This document shows positions 52,201-63,240 of a stretch of 64,000 nt of DNA, in pieces. The translations under genes were made by a program, and so were the position numbers. Position 1 is the stretch's first letter, and each line of letters opens with the position of its first letter. The notes under the pieces are model-generated. The model ran no database searches. It saw only the letters and a program-made list of their open reading frames with translations, and had not been told where the DNA came from. The DNA is from Ascidia mentula (lineage: Eukaryota > Chordata > Ascidiacea > Phlebobranchia > Ascidiidae): contig OX387198.1 of the NCBI GenBank assembly GCA_947561715.1, forward strand, positions 10,416,001-10,480,000, in the 5' to 3' direction.

Positions 52201-55200
52201 ACCTATTGTTCCAAGCAAAGGTCTTCAAAGAAGAATGCAAGTAAGTCATAGTATTACCACTTCACCAAACAGAATATTTATGTTTTCATTTCATATATTA
52301 ACAAATGTGGTTATTGCAGGGCTTTCATCTAGCCAGTATTACCAAGCCACTGAGTATTGAGGCAAAAGATCGCATCATAAAAATGTCGGTTCTAAGAGTT
52401 CTCAAGTCCGAACGTGAGTCAGCGCATAAAATAATATAACACGGTTGTTCGCAATTTGCCTTGCTTGTGTTGACAATTTATTGCTTGTTTTAGGATCTGC
52501 AATATCTGGTGGTGTTCATCATCGCTGGCAAAAAGTACTCACAAGCCTGGTGGCACAGTTTGGTGGGGATCTCCATAGATGTAAGCATGCAAAAATCGAT
52601 TCTATCAACAGTTGTGGTCTATTACAGTAGTTATATATTAGTCTTATTTTTCATAGCTTTGGCAAAGTTTATCCTGTCTGACTTGCGGAATCGGTCCCAA
52701 TTGGCATTTCAATGGCTGTACGAAGAGTTCAACATCTTTTTGGAAAACAGCAGAGGGCCTAATGACAAAGCTGCACAAGAAAACTATGATGCCTGTCTGA
52801 CTGGATTGCTGCAAGGACTTTTGGACAAACACGATGCAAGAGAGGGGTGAGCTTCATTTTATAGACATAAATATTCATTACTAACTAAACAACTTCACCC
52901 ACACTTTTGTTGTTTATAAATAGTTGTATTTAGAAAACAGCACAAAAAAATTAATTTCAAAGAAAAAAAGTTGTATATTCAGTTGGATGCAATGTACGGT
53001 TGTGTAGACATTTTGTTAAGGTACCTGTGCATGAATGCATTTAAACAGCCGATATAAACACACATGTTTCCAACATGGCTGTGCATTGATAAAAATAATG
53101 TGTGTAAAACCAGGTGCATTTACAAATTGCCAGTATTAAAAGATGTCTGTACCAAGAACGCACAGTTTAAAATTTTTGTCTGAACTGCTACACCTTGTTA
53201 TCACATAAAGGCTCTTCTTGCAATGCAAAGATATTTTTGTTGCCGTGCAACAACCTTCGCAAGGAGAGCAGGATGAGCCCATTTGCATTCTTAAAATGCC
53301 TGAAAGCATCAATGTCAGCTTTTTTTACACAACTTCAACATATTGCAAACTTCAGTGTAAAAACGAAAAAAAAATGCATGGTGGTAAAAGTGCCTACCAC
53401 CATGGGATTTGTTCATTTCCATGGCTACAATTTTCAAAAAAGTTATCGTTGAGTAGTTTCTTCTTGATGAACGAGGTTCACTCTATCACCAGAGGGCCTC
53501 GTTGTCTTACGTTGAATTTGTTTGTGTAGCTCCTTATATTTAACAAAGCCAATGATTCCCAATCCTGTAACAAAATTTGAATTAAAACAAGTATGTCTGG
53601 TACTACTTTGTAAGGTTAGTATCGCTGTGCTTTTTATGTCTAAAAAGCTTTTGTTAAAGTATATACATTTGTAGGCATTGATCAGCAAGAGAGACGTATA
53701 TACATTGTATTTTAGCTTCAATAATTTGCTGTTGTGCTTGTCTATAGTTCTGATATTTCTATTTTATCTGTAATCTTGAACTGATAAAACGGGTCCTAAA
53801 ATAAGTTGACTTACCACATACTATCAGCATCAAAACAATCCATAATCCCAGCAAGACAAAAGTGCGTGTATCTGTAATTTCTTGTTGGTCCTGTAGTGCA
53901 ACACAAATATGTATAAATGTCAAATATTACATTCTTGTCTTATTTTGCTTACCTGATTGATTGAGACCTTTCTTTGCATCTGTTGGTTTGTGTTCCATAT
54001 AAGGCTTGTTATGTTTTGGTACAGCGAGAAATCTGACATTAAAAAGTGCTTTTATACAGTAGGCTTTACAATATAATGTAAAAGTGCAGGTAAATGCAAA
54101 CAATTGATTGTTATTAATTATATATTTACCACTAGTCTTTTATTTATTTTCACATACCATGGCAGTTCGCCCAGCATGTAACATCCTCTTGCGCACAAAC
54201 ACCTTTGCACTGTTCACAACGATCAATTTCATAATCGTAGTAGTGAAAGGCTCCCAATTTTTTGCAATGTCCAGTTTTCCGAATGAATTTCTAGTAATAT
54301 ATTCAGCATATTAGAGTTTTTTAGTAGGATATTATAGGTAGTTTTTGTAACAGAAATAAATCAGGCTTCAAATTAGCAGTTCGCAAATTGTGAGCCGTTT
54401 TTGGAGTTGTTGCGATGCAACACGAAGCATGTTATTATTGCATGAAAGTTTTCCCATTATCTTCCCCTTATCCCCATTTAAATATATGGTGATTCTGCTA
54501 GATCTTTGCTAATAGTGCTCTTAACGGGCGCAGAATCACCTTGCACTGAAATAACTTACTCTTAACTTGTTGGTAATCAAGGTATTAATGAAGGTCATGT
54601 CCTCTTCAAAAAACTGAGAACGTAGTTCTTGAAACACAAGTTTTAACTCTTCCTTGTCAAGCACTTGTGTGTTATTGCCAGTAGAATGGGTGGTGTTTTC
54701 TGTTGATTGTTGAGAGAGGACTTGTCCTCCCAGCATTCCCATACTAACAGATATAAATAATAATAAGGTCAGTTACATACCATGGCACAAACAACACCAT
54801 TACTATACCACTTACCAAATCATCAAGGAAAGTATAATCTTCATTCTTGATGTTAGCACTGAAGTTTGTTGCTGTTATAAGATAAACTTTCAGTAAAGGT
54901 AACAGGAAAAAGTAATTGCTACTTCTCCTGGTTTAGCACTCTTATAAGTGCCTCTGCTTCTGTCTGGAACATTCTTCTCAAGTTTAACCTGGTTCTTTAC
55001 CAGGTTATTCCCCTAAAGTTGCCCTGACTGGGGCGCGTGGGATTTTCCTGAATAAAATTTCAAAAACCATTTCTGTTTTTTAGACTTTTTGCGAAACTTA
55101 TCCTGCAAGCCCCTTTGATCACTGAAAACGTGGTGCGGTTAATTAAAACATACTGTGAAGATGAACGTCGTTCGCATGCTGGAATTCTGTTACTCAAGGA

Positions 55201-58200
55201 TTTGGTTGCTAAGAGACCGCCCAGACGTATGCAGTTCGTCCGCGTGCTTTTAGACCTTGCCTCTTATCGAGTTGAAAAGGTTCGTGTGTGAAGTTTACGT
55301 GAAACTGGTGTTATATGCCCTGTAATGCCTAAAAAGTATTGGTCCATCGAGTGTTTTTCCGTGACGTCAAAACCAACACAATAAAGTCATTCGACCGTTG
55401 CCTTTCTGTCCCACTCCGCTCGAACAAAGCCATTGAATAATTACGTAAGTAGTCATTTCGTGTTTTGTATCAGGTTCGAAAACAAGCGATACAGATTGCA
55501 AAGAAGCTTTACGAAAATCGGAAACTACAGGAGTATATCGAGCAATATGCTGTCACAAGTCTTGGTTACCTCACCAACGATGAACCTCCTACAGAATTAC
55601 TTCCACCGGAAACCGCGGACAGTAAGTCGTTCGTTTTTGTGGGCATGATAAAAATCAGGTATTACTGTCAGTGTCGTTATCATTGTAACTATGTCTTGTA
55701 GAAAGAAAGTTGGTTACCTGTCGTTTTCCTTTGTAATGTACATAACTTGTTTACATAGTTGAGAATTTTGGACACACGCTTTGCACCGATGGTATGTTAC
55801 TGGTTTCGTATTTGCTCAAGCGACGCCACACTAAAATAAACCAGATCCCGCCGGCCCGCGATAGGTTCGCGTTGGATCTTGTATTTCCCGCTTGAAAACT
55901 GGTTTCGTCTGGTGCGGCTGGTGACTTCGTACTGGTTTTAACCGGTTGTTTTTGTGCCTCCTGATTTTCATTCGTATTATTTCAACACGTTCTTTTCATT
56001 TTTAATGGTTTTTGCTAAAACCCCTTTGCTTGCATTGTCTTCCACATTACTATCTACTTGCAGAAACATGGACAGAGGAGGTTATGAAGCAGTGCATGTC
56101 ATTGTTCTTGGCACTTTTACCCCAAAACCACGCTTTAATTCACAAGTAAGTTCTATGTGGATTATGACCGTTGCGGTTATCCACGGTTCGTACCCATTGT
56201 ACAAGAACTGGTGGTTGTGAAATCGCGTGGTTGCGTAAATGCCGTGTATGTACCTTGTCACGTGGTAGTGTGTAAGGGGGCAAACACTTATCGCTTACAG
56301 TTGTTTGGGGAACACGCCTCATATTGATCCAAGCAAATTAAAGCAATGCGTGGCCATTGTCATTTCCGCAGACCTCCCATAACTTTGCAGGTTGGCCGAC
56401 GTTTGCACAAACGATGGTGAAATCGGTTTCGGCTAGTAGCGTCAGTTTCGCCGATGCCGGTTCTTCAACCCTGATCAACGTGTTACAGTCGCGATGGCGC
56501 AGCATTTGGAAATTATTTTTAAACTTTGCAGGTTGGCCGACGTCTACGTCGATGCGAACGCTGACATTAAACGCGTCGTACTACGAGCTCTTGAACCCCC
56601 AGTAAATGGGATGGGAATGGCCTCACCCGAGTTATTGAAAATGGTCGAGGGTTGTCCCAAAGGAGCGGAAACATTAGTCACCCGGATGTTGCATATCCTG
56701 ACTGATAGAGGTATAGGGTGTTCGGTAACCGTATTGCCTTATTGGGTCATGTGTCTGAGTTGCGATTTTTTGCCTGTGCGTACTTGGTTGTTCCGTGCAT
56801 GCGGAAAAATCAATATTTGCGCAACTTTGGTGTCACACGTTCATTTAACTAAGTTAGAGTATTTTATGTAACACAGCGCTTTCGTGCTTACAGCCCCTTA
56901 GAAACTTTTTATAACTGGTAATAGCATGACAAAAAACAATTTTCGAAACAAAAGCATTGGAAGGAGTAGGTACAATAATGTTTTTTATTACCCTCTCCCT
57001 TTATCCGACACATAGCGAAACGTGAATGTTTTCATCACTTGTCGGCCGTTTCTACAGAACATCCTTCCTCCGACTTGGTTTGTCGCGTTCGAGAACTTTA
57101 TCAAAAACGCGTTCCGGACGTTCGATTTCTCATTCCAGTACTCAATGGTTTGAACAAACAGGAAGTTCTACTTGCGCTTCCTAAACTTATACGATTAAAC
57201 CCACCCGTCGTGAAGGGCGTCTTCAACAGGTAACTGTTTTGTCATTGTAAAGGATCATAGCTTTAACCTTTCAAGCTGCTATTTAGTATCCGAAGGTGCA
57301 TCATATTTGACAATTGTTTTTGCTCAAAGGTTGTTAGGAGTGCAACGTCATCAGGACTCAGAACCTTCAGTGAGCGCCCTCAGTCCAGTTGAACTACTTG
57401 TGGCGCTCCATAACGTTGACCCAACAAAAGTCGACGTGAAATGCGTCATTAAAGGTATTGTTGTATGTCTGTCCGGTATTCTGACTCTGTATAAGGTTTG
57501 GCTTTTATACTAAACAAAACTTCCAAATGGGTCTTGACTTGTAGCTGTGGCGTTTGCTACATTATAAAAAAGATATTTTGGTCATGCTGAATACAACATC
57601 AATACCAGTTACGTATTCCAGTACCTATTCCAATGTAGCAGACTGTTGTTTTTTGTTGTTTAGCAACAAGCCTTTGTTTTGCTGAGAAGGCGGTATACAC
57701 TTCGGAAGTGCTTGTGACGGTTATAAACCAGTTGGTCGAACAAGACACCATGCCAACGTTGCTGATGCGTACAGTTATTCAGGTACATCCTATATTGCGT
57801 ATTGTCATACAATTTACCAGCACCTAACCTTCCGGTCGAAATGATCCCAGTCCGCCTTACTATTTAGCTTTTAAACACAAGAGTAGATCAATTGGTTGTG
57901 CATTGTAATGGGTGTGAATGACGAAACTGCCTACGTGCCACGTGGGAGGAAGGAACTCCTACCATCGTAACTCTTGCGCCATTTTTTGAAAGTTTGTTTT
58001 AGTGGCTGGTTCTATCTGGTTCAATGGCTGGTTTCGCCATTGGTGTTGCTGGTTGTTTGCTTTTCTGCTGAGTAAGGCACAGTCTTGATTGTCCGCTGGA
58101 AAGCGAAAACCTGTGCCATTTTTATTCGTTCAAATTCAAACTGATGTCGAAATAGCAACGCTTTCACATAAACTTACCCTTTTTCATCGTCGCCTTTTTT

Positions 58201-61200
58201 AGTTGTCCAATGGAGTTGATTCCAGTCCTATATACTTTATTAACTTTTTGTCAGGTTAAAATAATATACAGGCAAAACACCATCGACTTGCTTGCCTACA
58301 GCAACTCGATGCGATTTTTCTGCTCAAAGAACATGCAAGAAAGCAAATCATTATTTAATATCTTTACACCTGAAACTGTTACACAAATAACATTTTCTTC
58401 CAAATGTGTTTTTTTTTCAGGCTCTCATAACCTACCCGCGGCTTTCTGGATTCGTAATGAACGTTTTGCAAAGGTTGATTCTGAAACGGGTGTGGGAGCA
58501 AACCAAGGTTTGGGAAGGTTTCGTGAGGTGTTGCCAGGTTAGCGGCGTTCTATCTCCATCCACAAATATGCCGAAAGTTACATAACTTATGTTGATGTTC
58601 AGTAAATTTTAAGCTCTCCTGGCAAAACGTTTCTGTCGTCATTCAATCGACCTTTATCGGGACAAATATTTTGTTGTCTAAAGAGCTTTGAATTGACTGA
58701 ACGTTATGTCTGACAGCAATAAGTTATGTTGATGTGTTTACTTCGCAGAGAATGAAGCCACAATCATTTCAAGTGTTACTTCAGCTCCCGCCAGCACAAT
58801 TGTCGAACGTATTTGAAACTTTAAGCGACCTAAGAGAACCCCTTCTTCAGTACGTTAACAAGTTCACCCCGCAACAGGTAAAAGTCATAAACCCTCGTGC
58901 CTTCTTACGCATGTGTTGCGTAATTTATTTTCTGAGTGGATCAAATCAAAGTTAATGTTTAACTTATGGCTGCATTGTGTATCTTCTAACCCTGCCTAAT
59001 TAGGATTTCCCTACAGTCAAGCTTTGGTAAAAACGAAGTTTTGTTTGTCTGTCGATTGTCAGGCCTAGAAACCATAACAAGGACTTATCCCATCTTTTAT
59101 AATACAGAGTTATGGTATTTAGTGACGTATCCACTATCAGATTCACACATATACAGTTATTTGCATGGACAATTGCTGACAGCCAAACTATCTTATCGGC
59201 AAAATTAAAATTACGATGTGGTTACAGCAACCCAAGCAAAACCGTTAAAGGCGTGTTTATTCGGCTAAAGTGTGCAAATTGCCAATCACTTGTATTTACC
59301 TCAACAAATTACTGGACTCGGGTGTAGTTTTTAACCGTTGGCCACTGCCATATATTTGTGTTTTATTTGAGTTTCGTCTTATTCCGTTTCTTATCCAACA
59401 TTTTCGTTACAGCGACAACACATTTCGCCGGCCATTATATCCGTTCTGGAATCGACACCAGAACAAAGGAAAGCGGAAGTCGCAGCTCGGGAAGCGCAAC
59501 GAGTTCTGGAGGAGATGAGAGCCAAGGAGAGAGAAGCGCAACAGCGAGTCGCGGAGGAATTTGAGCGCGTCGAAGAGGAGCAGAGAAAGATGCAGGAGGC
59601 GACCTCGAAGGAGGAAATAAGAAAAAAACAAGAGGAAAAAGTAAGAGTTGCGCAACTTGGCTTGTTGTTTCGTCACCAGGAGTTTCTTTGGCTCGGGAAA
59701 AAACGTATTCTTACCGTATTTCCTAAAGGTCAGGGACTGGGGTCCCGTTCACAATACAGCTTGTGGGCGTTTCTCTATTTGCGTTTCGACCCCGTTTTAG
59801 TATTTTGTTTGGATCTTTACGTTTTTTATTAAAACATTCAATATCCTAAACCCTTACACAACGATATCGACTTCCCCCACGTATTTTTTTTAAGTTGTTT
59901 CTTTCGTGGCACAATGAAATATACACAAGATATTTGTACATCTTCGTTAACTTGTTTACACAATGCTGCATGTAACGTAATTAAACGAACATCTACCTTT
60001 GAAACCCAGGAAAAGGAATCGGAACGTCGTGCTCAAGAACAAAAGGACAGGGCTAAAGCACTCGCTGACTTCCAACAACGCAATGTTAAGGACGAACCCA
60101 GGGCCAGCGATGGTGAAGAAGCCTTTCCAGCCATGGACACAACACCAGCACCATCTATTGCCGAAGGTGCAATGGACGCACTGCCAGGTAAAAAAAATTA
60201 CACCGATCTGTTCCAAACTCACAGGTCGAACCTTGCCTACTAACTAGGTTTGGGAGCTGCGTACAATTAAGTCTGCACCGGTGTCTCTCCAAAGAGACAT
60301 TTAAAATACCTTAAACATTGAGGCTAATGTGTGTACCCATTGTGTATTGTGGAAAGTATATTGGGACAGCCCTACACGACTGAAAACATGAAATAAATAA
60401 GTTCCTACAATAAGCCGATGTATTTCGTCCACCCAAAATTTAATTTTGCAACCCTAAATAGTGTTCCCATAGCTTGAGAAGCCCTTATCTAAACCAACCA
60501 AACGTTAAGCTGTGAGTAATGGAGGTAATTTGTATGTGGTTGATTGATTGGGAGTCTTGTTACATTTTTGGTGAAAGGTGATTGTTAGACATACACCTGT
60601 ACTTGGTAGATAAATTATTACTTACAAATTTGCGATTAGTGCGATTAACACCTGTCTGTGACCGTGGATCACCACATAGCTTACTAAATCACCAGGTGAT
60701 ATCTGTAGGTAACATTAGGCGTGTAATAGTTCGACATATACTGTCTTGTGGGTGATATCTTCTTTAAGCTAAATAACTGTGATTTGCTTTTTAAGAAATC
60801 TGCAAACAAACAAGTTTAGTGTATTACAGTTACGTAATATTATACCCAAAAAAATCTTTTTCTCCCAAGCAGAGTGAAGTGGATAATTAGTTCATTATTT
60901 CCATTTTTCACAAACGCTGATGCAAGGTTTAGATATGTCCACAACGCAAAGTTTGCGGTTCGATAATTACACATCTCATAACAGAGTTTGATCTGAAAAC
61001 ACCTTTAAATATACCTTTAAAGCCCTCAGCAAATACACACGTGTCGTGCAACGGTTTGAATGTGGTTGTGGAACCTTCTCATAACTTGCGTTTTTTGTAG
61101 CATCAGTTGAGGAAAACAACCCAGTGGATTCTTCGGTCGATTCAAAGCCAGTAATTGTGTCTGCTGCTGCTCCGTCAACTTTTGTAGGTATGTATTAGAA

Positions 61201-62635
61201 AATTAACAAAACGCTCGCCAAAAACGTGTTCCCAGACCGGGAATCGAACCCGGGCCGCGTGGGTGAGAGCCACGAATCCTAACCACTAGACCACCTGGGA
61301 GACATTGATTATAGTTCTGTAATGACGTCTAATTTTGTTGCTTCGTATCAAAAGAGACCAAAAAAGCACACTATATTTTTTGATAAAAGCATTACAATAT
61401 TATGGCACAATAAACATTACATTTTATGTTTAAAAGACCTGTAAATTTAGGGTATGGTGTTATGTTGACATTTGTGCCTGATATAATAAAAAGTTGTATT
61501 GCATGGTTGGTTGTACCATTATCACCAATTTAAAACTTTTTAGTACTTTGGTTATAACTCTTGCTTGTAACATATCCTGTTGCATAAAATCAATATGTAG
61601 AAAAACTCTGTTATCTTTTAACTCATTTCTTATAACACGCCTATGAATATCAAACAACCTAATTAACTTGCGTATTTCAGTTGGAGGCCCAGTTCCACTG
61701 CCACAGTCAGTGCTAACCCAACTACCCCAAGGTCCACCACCAATTATTCTGCCACCCGGTGTAGCAATTCCATACGGTCTGCCACCCCATAACGTATTGA
61801 TTCCCCCACCAGGGGTAGTGCCACCACAACTGTTACAACAAGTTCCAGGTAAGTTAATACTAATACAGTTTTTGAATATATGTATGTATATATATGTAGC
61901 CTATATATATTACACTTAAAAACGAGCCTTTCCAGCCATGGACAAACACCAGCACCAATTAAATGATTTTTTTCTAGTTTAAATATTGCAATTACAACAT
62001 GCGAAATTTTACATCTCGAAGTATATTATTGAAAAAAACTCTTTTCAAAGGTTAAAAGTTGTATATGCACTTTCGTTGTCATCATGTAACCTTTTTGGTG
62101 TTAAATATACTTTAGCACTTAGCAGTACAAAGCCCTGTGTAAAAATACAATTGCCCTAAAAAAAGTGTTCCCAGACCGGGAATCGAACCCGGGCCGCGTG
62201 GGTGAGAGCCACGAATCCTAACCACTAGACCACCTGGGAGACATGGTGTTAGGCGGCGTTAGCTGTTTTATATACCGAACCTATGTATCTCGGGAGCAAT
62301 TTCTCCAGATAGGTTTAGATTTAAAATGACTTGCTTGCGTTGTCCGTGTAGTTACAAAATAATGTATACACATTGTAAAGAACTGGGTGTAGCTGTTTTA
62401 AGAAACATAGCAGTAAAACATGTTAATGCTGAAGTTTATCATGTTATGTTTAACTGTTTCTGTATCCATACATATTAATTATTGGGATAAGCTTTAAAGT
62501 ACAGCGTTTTGTTGTTGTTTTTTGAGTGATTTTGAAATTTATTCATGAATTATGTATTGTGTATTTGTAGAGGTGAAAAGAGAACAACGCAGTCCAACAC
62601 CTACCCAAGACGAAAGACCAGAGGAAAAGAGCTGA
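49274..62635 (+). CDS. SYMPK: symplekin, mRNA 3'-end processing scaffold
   Basis: Nuclear scaffold that links CPSF, CstF and the histone pre-mRNA cleavage machinery. It starts [20 protein letters not shown]; exon 1 is 49274-49405 and exon 2 is 49544-49740. The N-terminal HEAT-repeat domain is clear ([60 protein letters not shown], then [20 protein letters not shown]). A long acidic linker (about 50.9-52.3 kb) contains [11 protein letters not shown]. The C-terminal symplekin domain begins after the large intron 52847-55083 ([20 protein letters not shown]) and continues through YEQ-type helices to [21 protein letters not shown] charged coiled coil ([20 protein letters not shown]) and a Pro-rich tail ([20 protein letters not shown]) end at the stop 62633-62635. 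About 24 exons. One intron hosts a complete antisense gene and two introns host antisense tRNA-Glu genes. Confidence 0.95.
53443..54844 (-). CDS. BCMA/TACI/Fn14-like TNF-receptor-type membrane protein, nested in symplekin intron
   Basis: Six exons on the minus strand (54844-54816, 54743-54560, 54290-54158, 54032-53953, 53890-53815, 53564-53443) join with correct phases and GT-AG sites to 207 aa. Order: signal peptide ([17 protein letters not shown]); an extracellular stalk with several NxT/S sites ([13 protein letters not shown]) and an acidic helical stretch; one compact cysteine-rich domain of six cysteines ([18 protein letters not shown], then VTCWANC); a second stalk; one transmembrane helix ([20 protein letters not shown]); and a short basic cytoplasmic tail of about 35 residues ending EETTQR. 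The spacing YxD-x5-CxxCxxxC-x6-CxxxC is that of the single CRD of BCMA, TACI and Fn14. The Asp of the ligand-contact DxL motif is present but the Leu is Glu, so BAFF binding is not predicted. No death domain; no obvious TRAF motif recognised. The gene is confidently coding; the family call is by pattern only. Confidence 0.72.
60121..60156 (+). other. symplekin exon segment that recurs downstream
   Basis: This part of the exon at about 60009-60188 (encodes [12 protein letters not shown]) recurs in degraded form in an intron at 61925-61959. Confidence 0.7.
61229..61300 (-). tRNA. tRNA-Glu(CUC): tRNA-Glu (anticodon CUC), copy 1
   Basis: 72-nt cloverleaf on the minus strand inside a symplekin intron. 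Acceptor TCCCAGG pairs with TCTGGGA, D arm TGGTCTAGTGGTTAGGAT, anticodon loop containing CTC in GGCTCTCACC, T arm CCCGGGTTCGATTCCCGG. No mismatches that would suggest a pseudogene. It is sequence-identical to copy 2 over the tRNA. Confidence 0.95.
61925..61959 (+). pseudogene. degraded duplicate of a symplekin exon piece in an intron
   Basis: GCCTTTCCAGCCATGGACA, then ACACCAGCACCA, repeats 60121-60153 with one base missing and quick loss of similarity afterwards. Not followed by a usable open frame in context; a non-functional duplicate. Confidence 0.7.
62168..62239 (-). tRNA. tRNA-Glu(CUC): tRNA-Glu (anticodon CUC), copy 2
   Basis: A second intact 72-nt tRNA-Glu(CUC), same strand, in the next symplekin intron, about 940 bases from copy 1. 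Only a few flanking bases (GTG before, GACAT after on the plus strand) are shared. Confidence 0.95.
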
Positions 62636-62796
62636 TAAATATACACTGTTCTTTCTTTTGTGTCCATTTAAAAGTTTCGGTCACAATTCAAATCTGCAGC
62701 CAGAAAACGACAATTTGCCACATTTTTTCGTCTTAAAAGTCGGTGCTGTCTGTTCCCGTTTTTGTAACTGTTCGTGCTTTTGCGCAAATATGCGTG

Positions 62797-62802
62797 AATA
62801 AA
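62797..62802 (+). promoter_or_regulatory. polyadenylation signal of symplekin
   Basis: AATAAA, about 160 bases after the symplekin stop. Confidence 0.6.
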
Positions 62803-63240
62803 GTGTACGCTTATTGATGATGTGGTGCAGGTTTTTGTTGTATATACTGAGCAAGGAGGCGGCATGTGCTACCCTTTAAAGGTCGGTCGTCACTTGTTAA
62901 GGCGGGGTTGGTGCCTTAACATGTATCTATTGCTGGATACATTAGGAAACTAAATATCGTATTCAAATGTGAAAACCCCGTTTACTTTGAAAGCACTGGT
63001 TGACATAGTTATAGTGTGTTACTGGTAGATGCACTTAATGTAATTGGGTTGTTTCAAGGCAATTTCCATTTAGCTTCCCCGCTTTGCTTTTTAAGTGCGA
63101 TCAGCAAGACCATTGGGTGCAGTCAGTATTGTTAAAGGAAAACTTTGCTCTTATATTCAATTGCTTTGTTGCCTTGTTTCTTTCAGACCTTTTTGTATTT
63201 AAAGTTGTTAGCCTATAGTAATGAACCCTATGTGAAATAA
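62803..63240. other. spacer between symplekin and C8orf76-like gene
   Basis: Tandem same-strand genes; 3' flank of symplekin and promoter of the next gene. No further gene seen. Confidence 0.5.
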
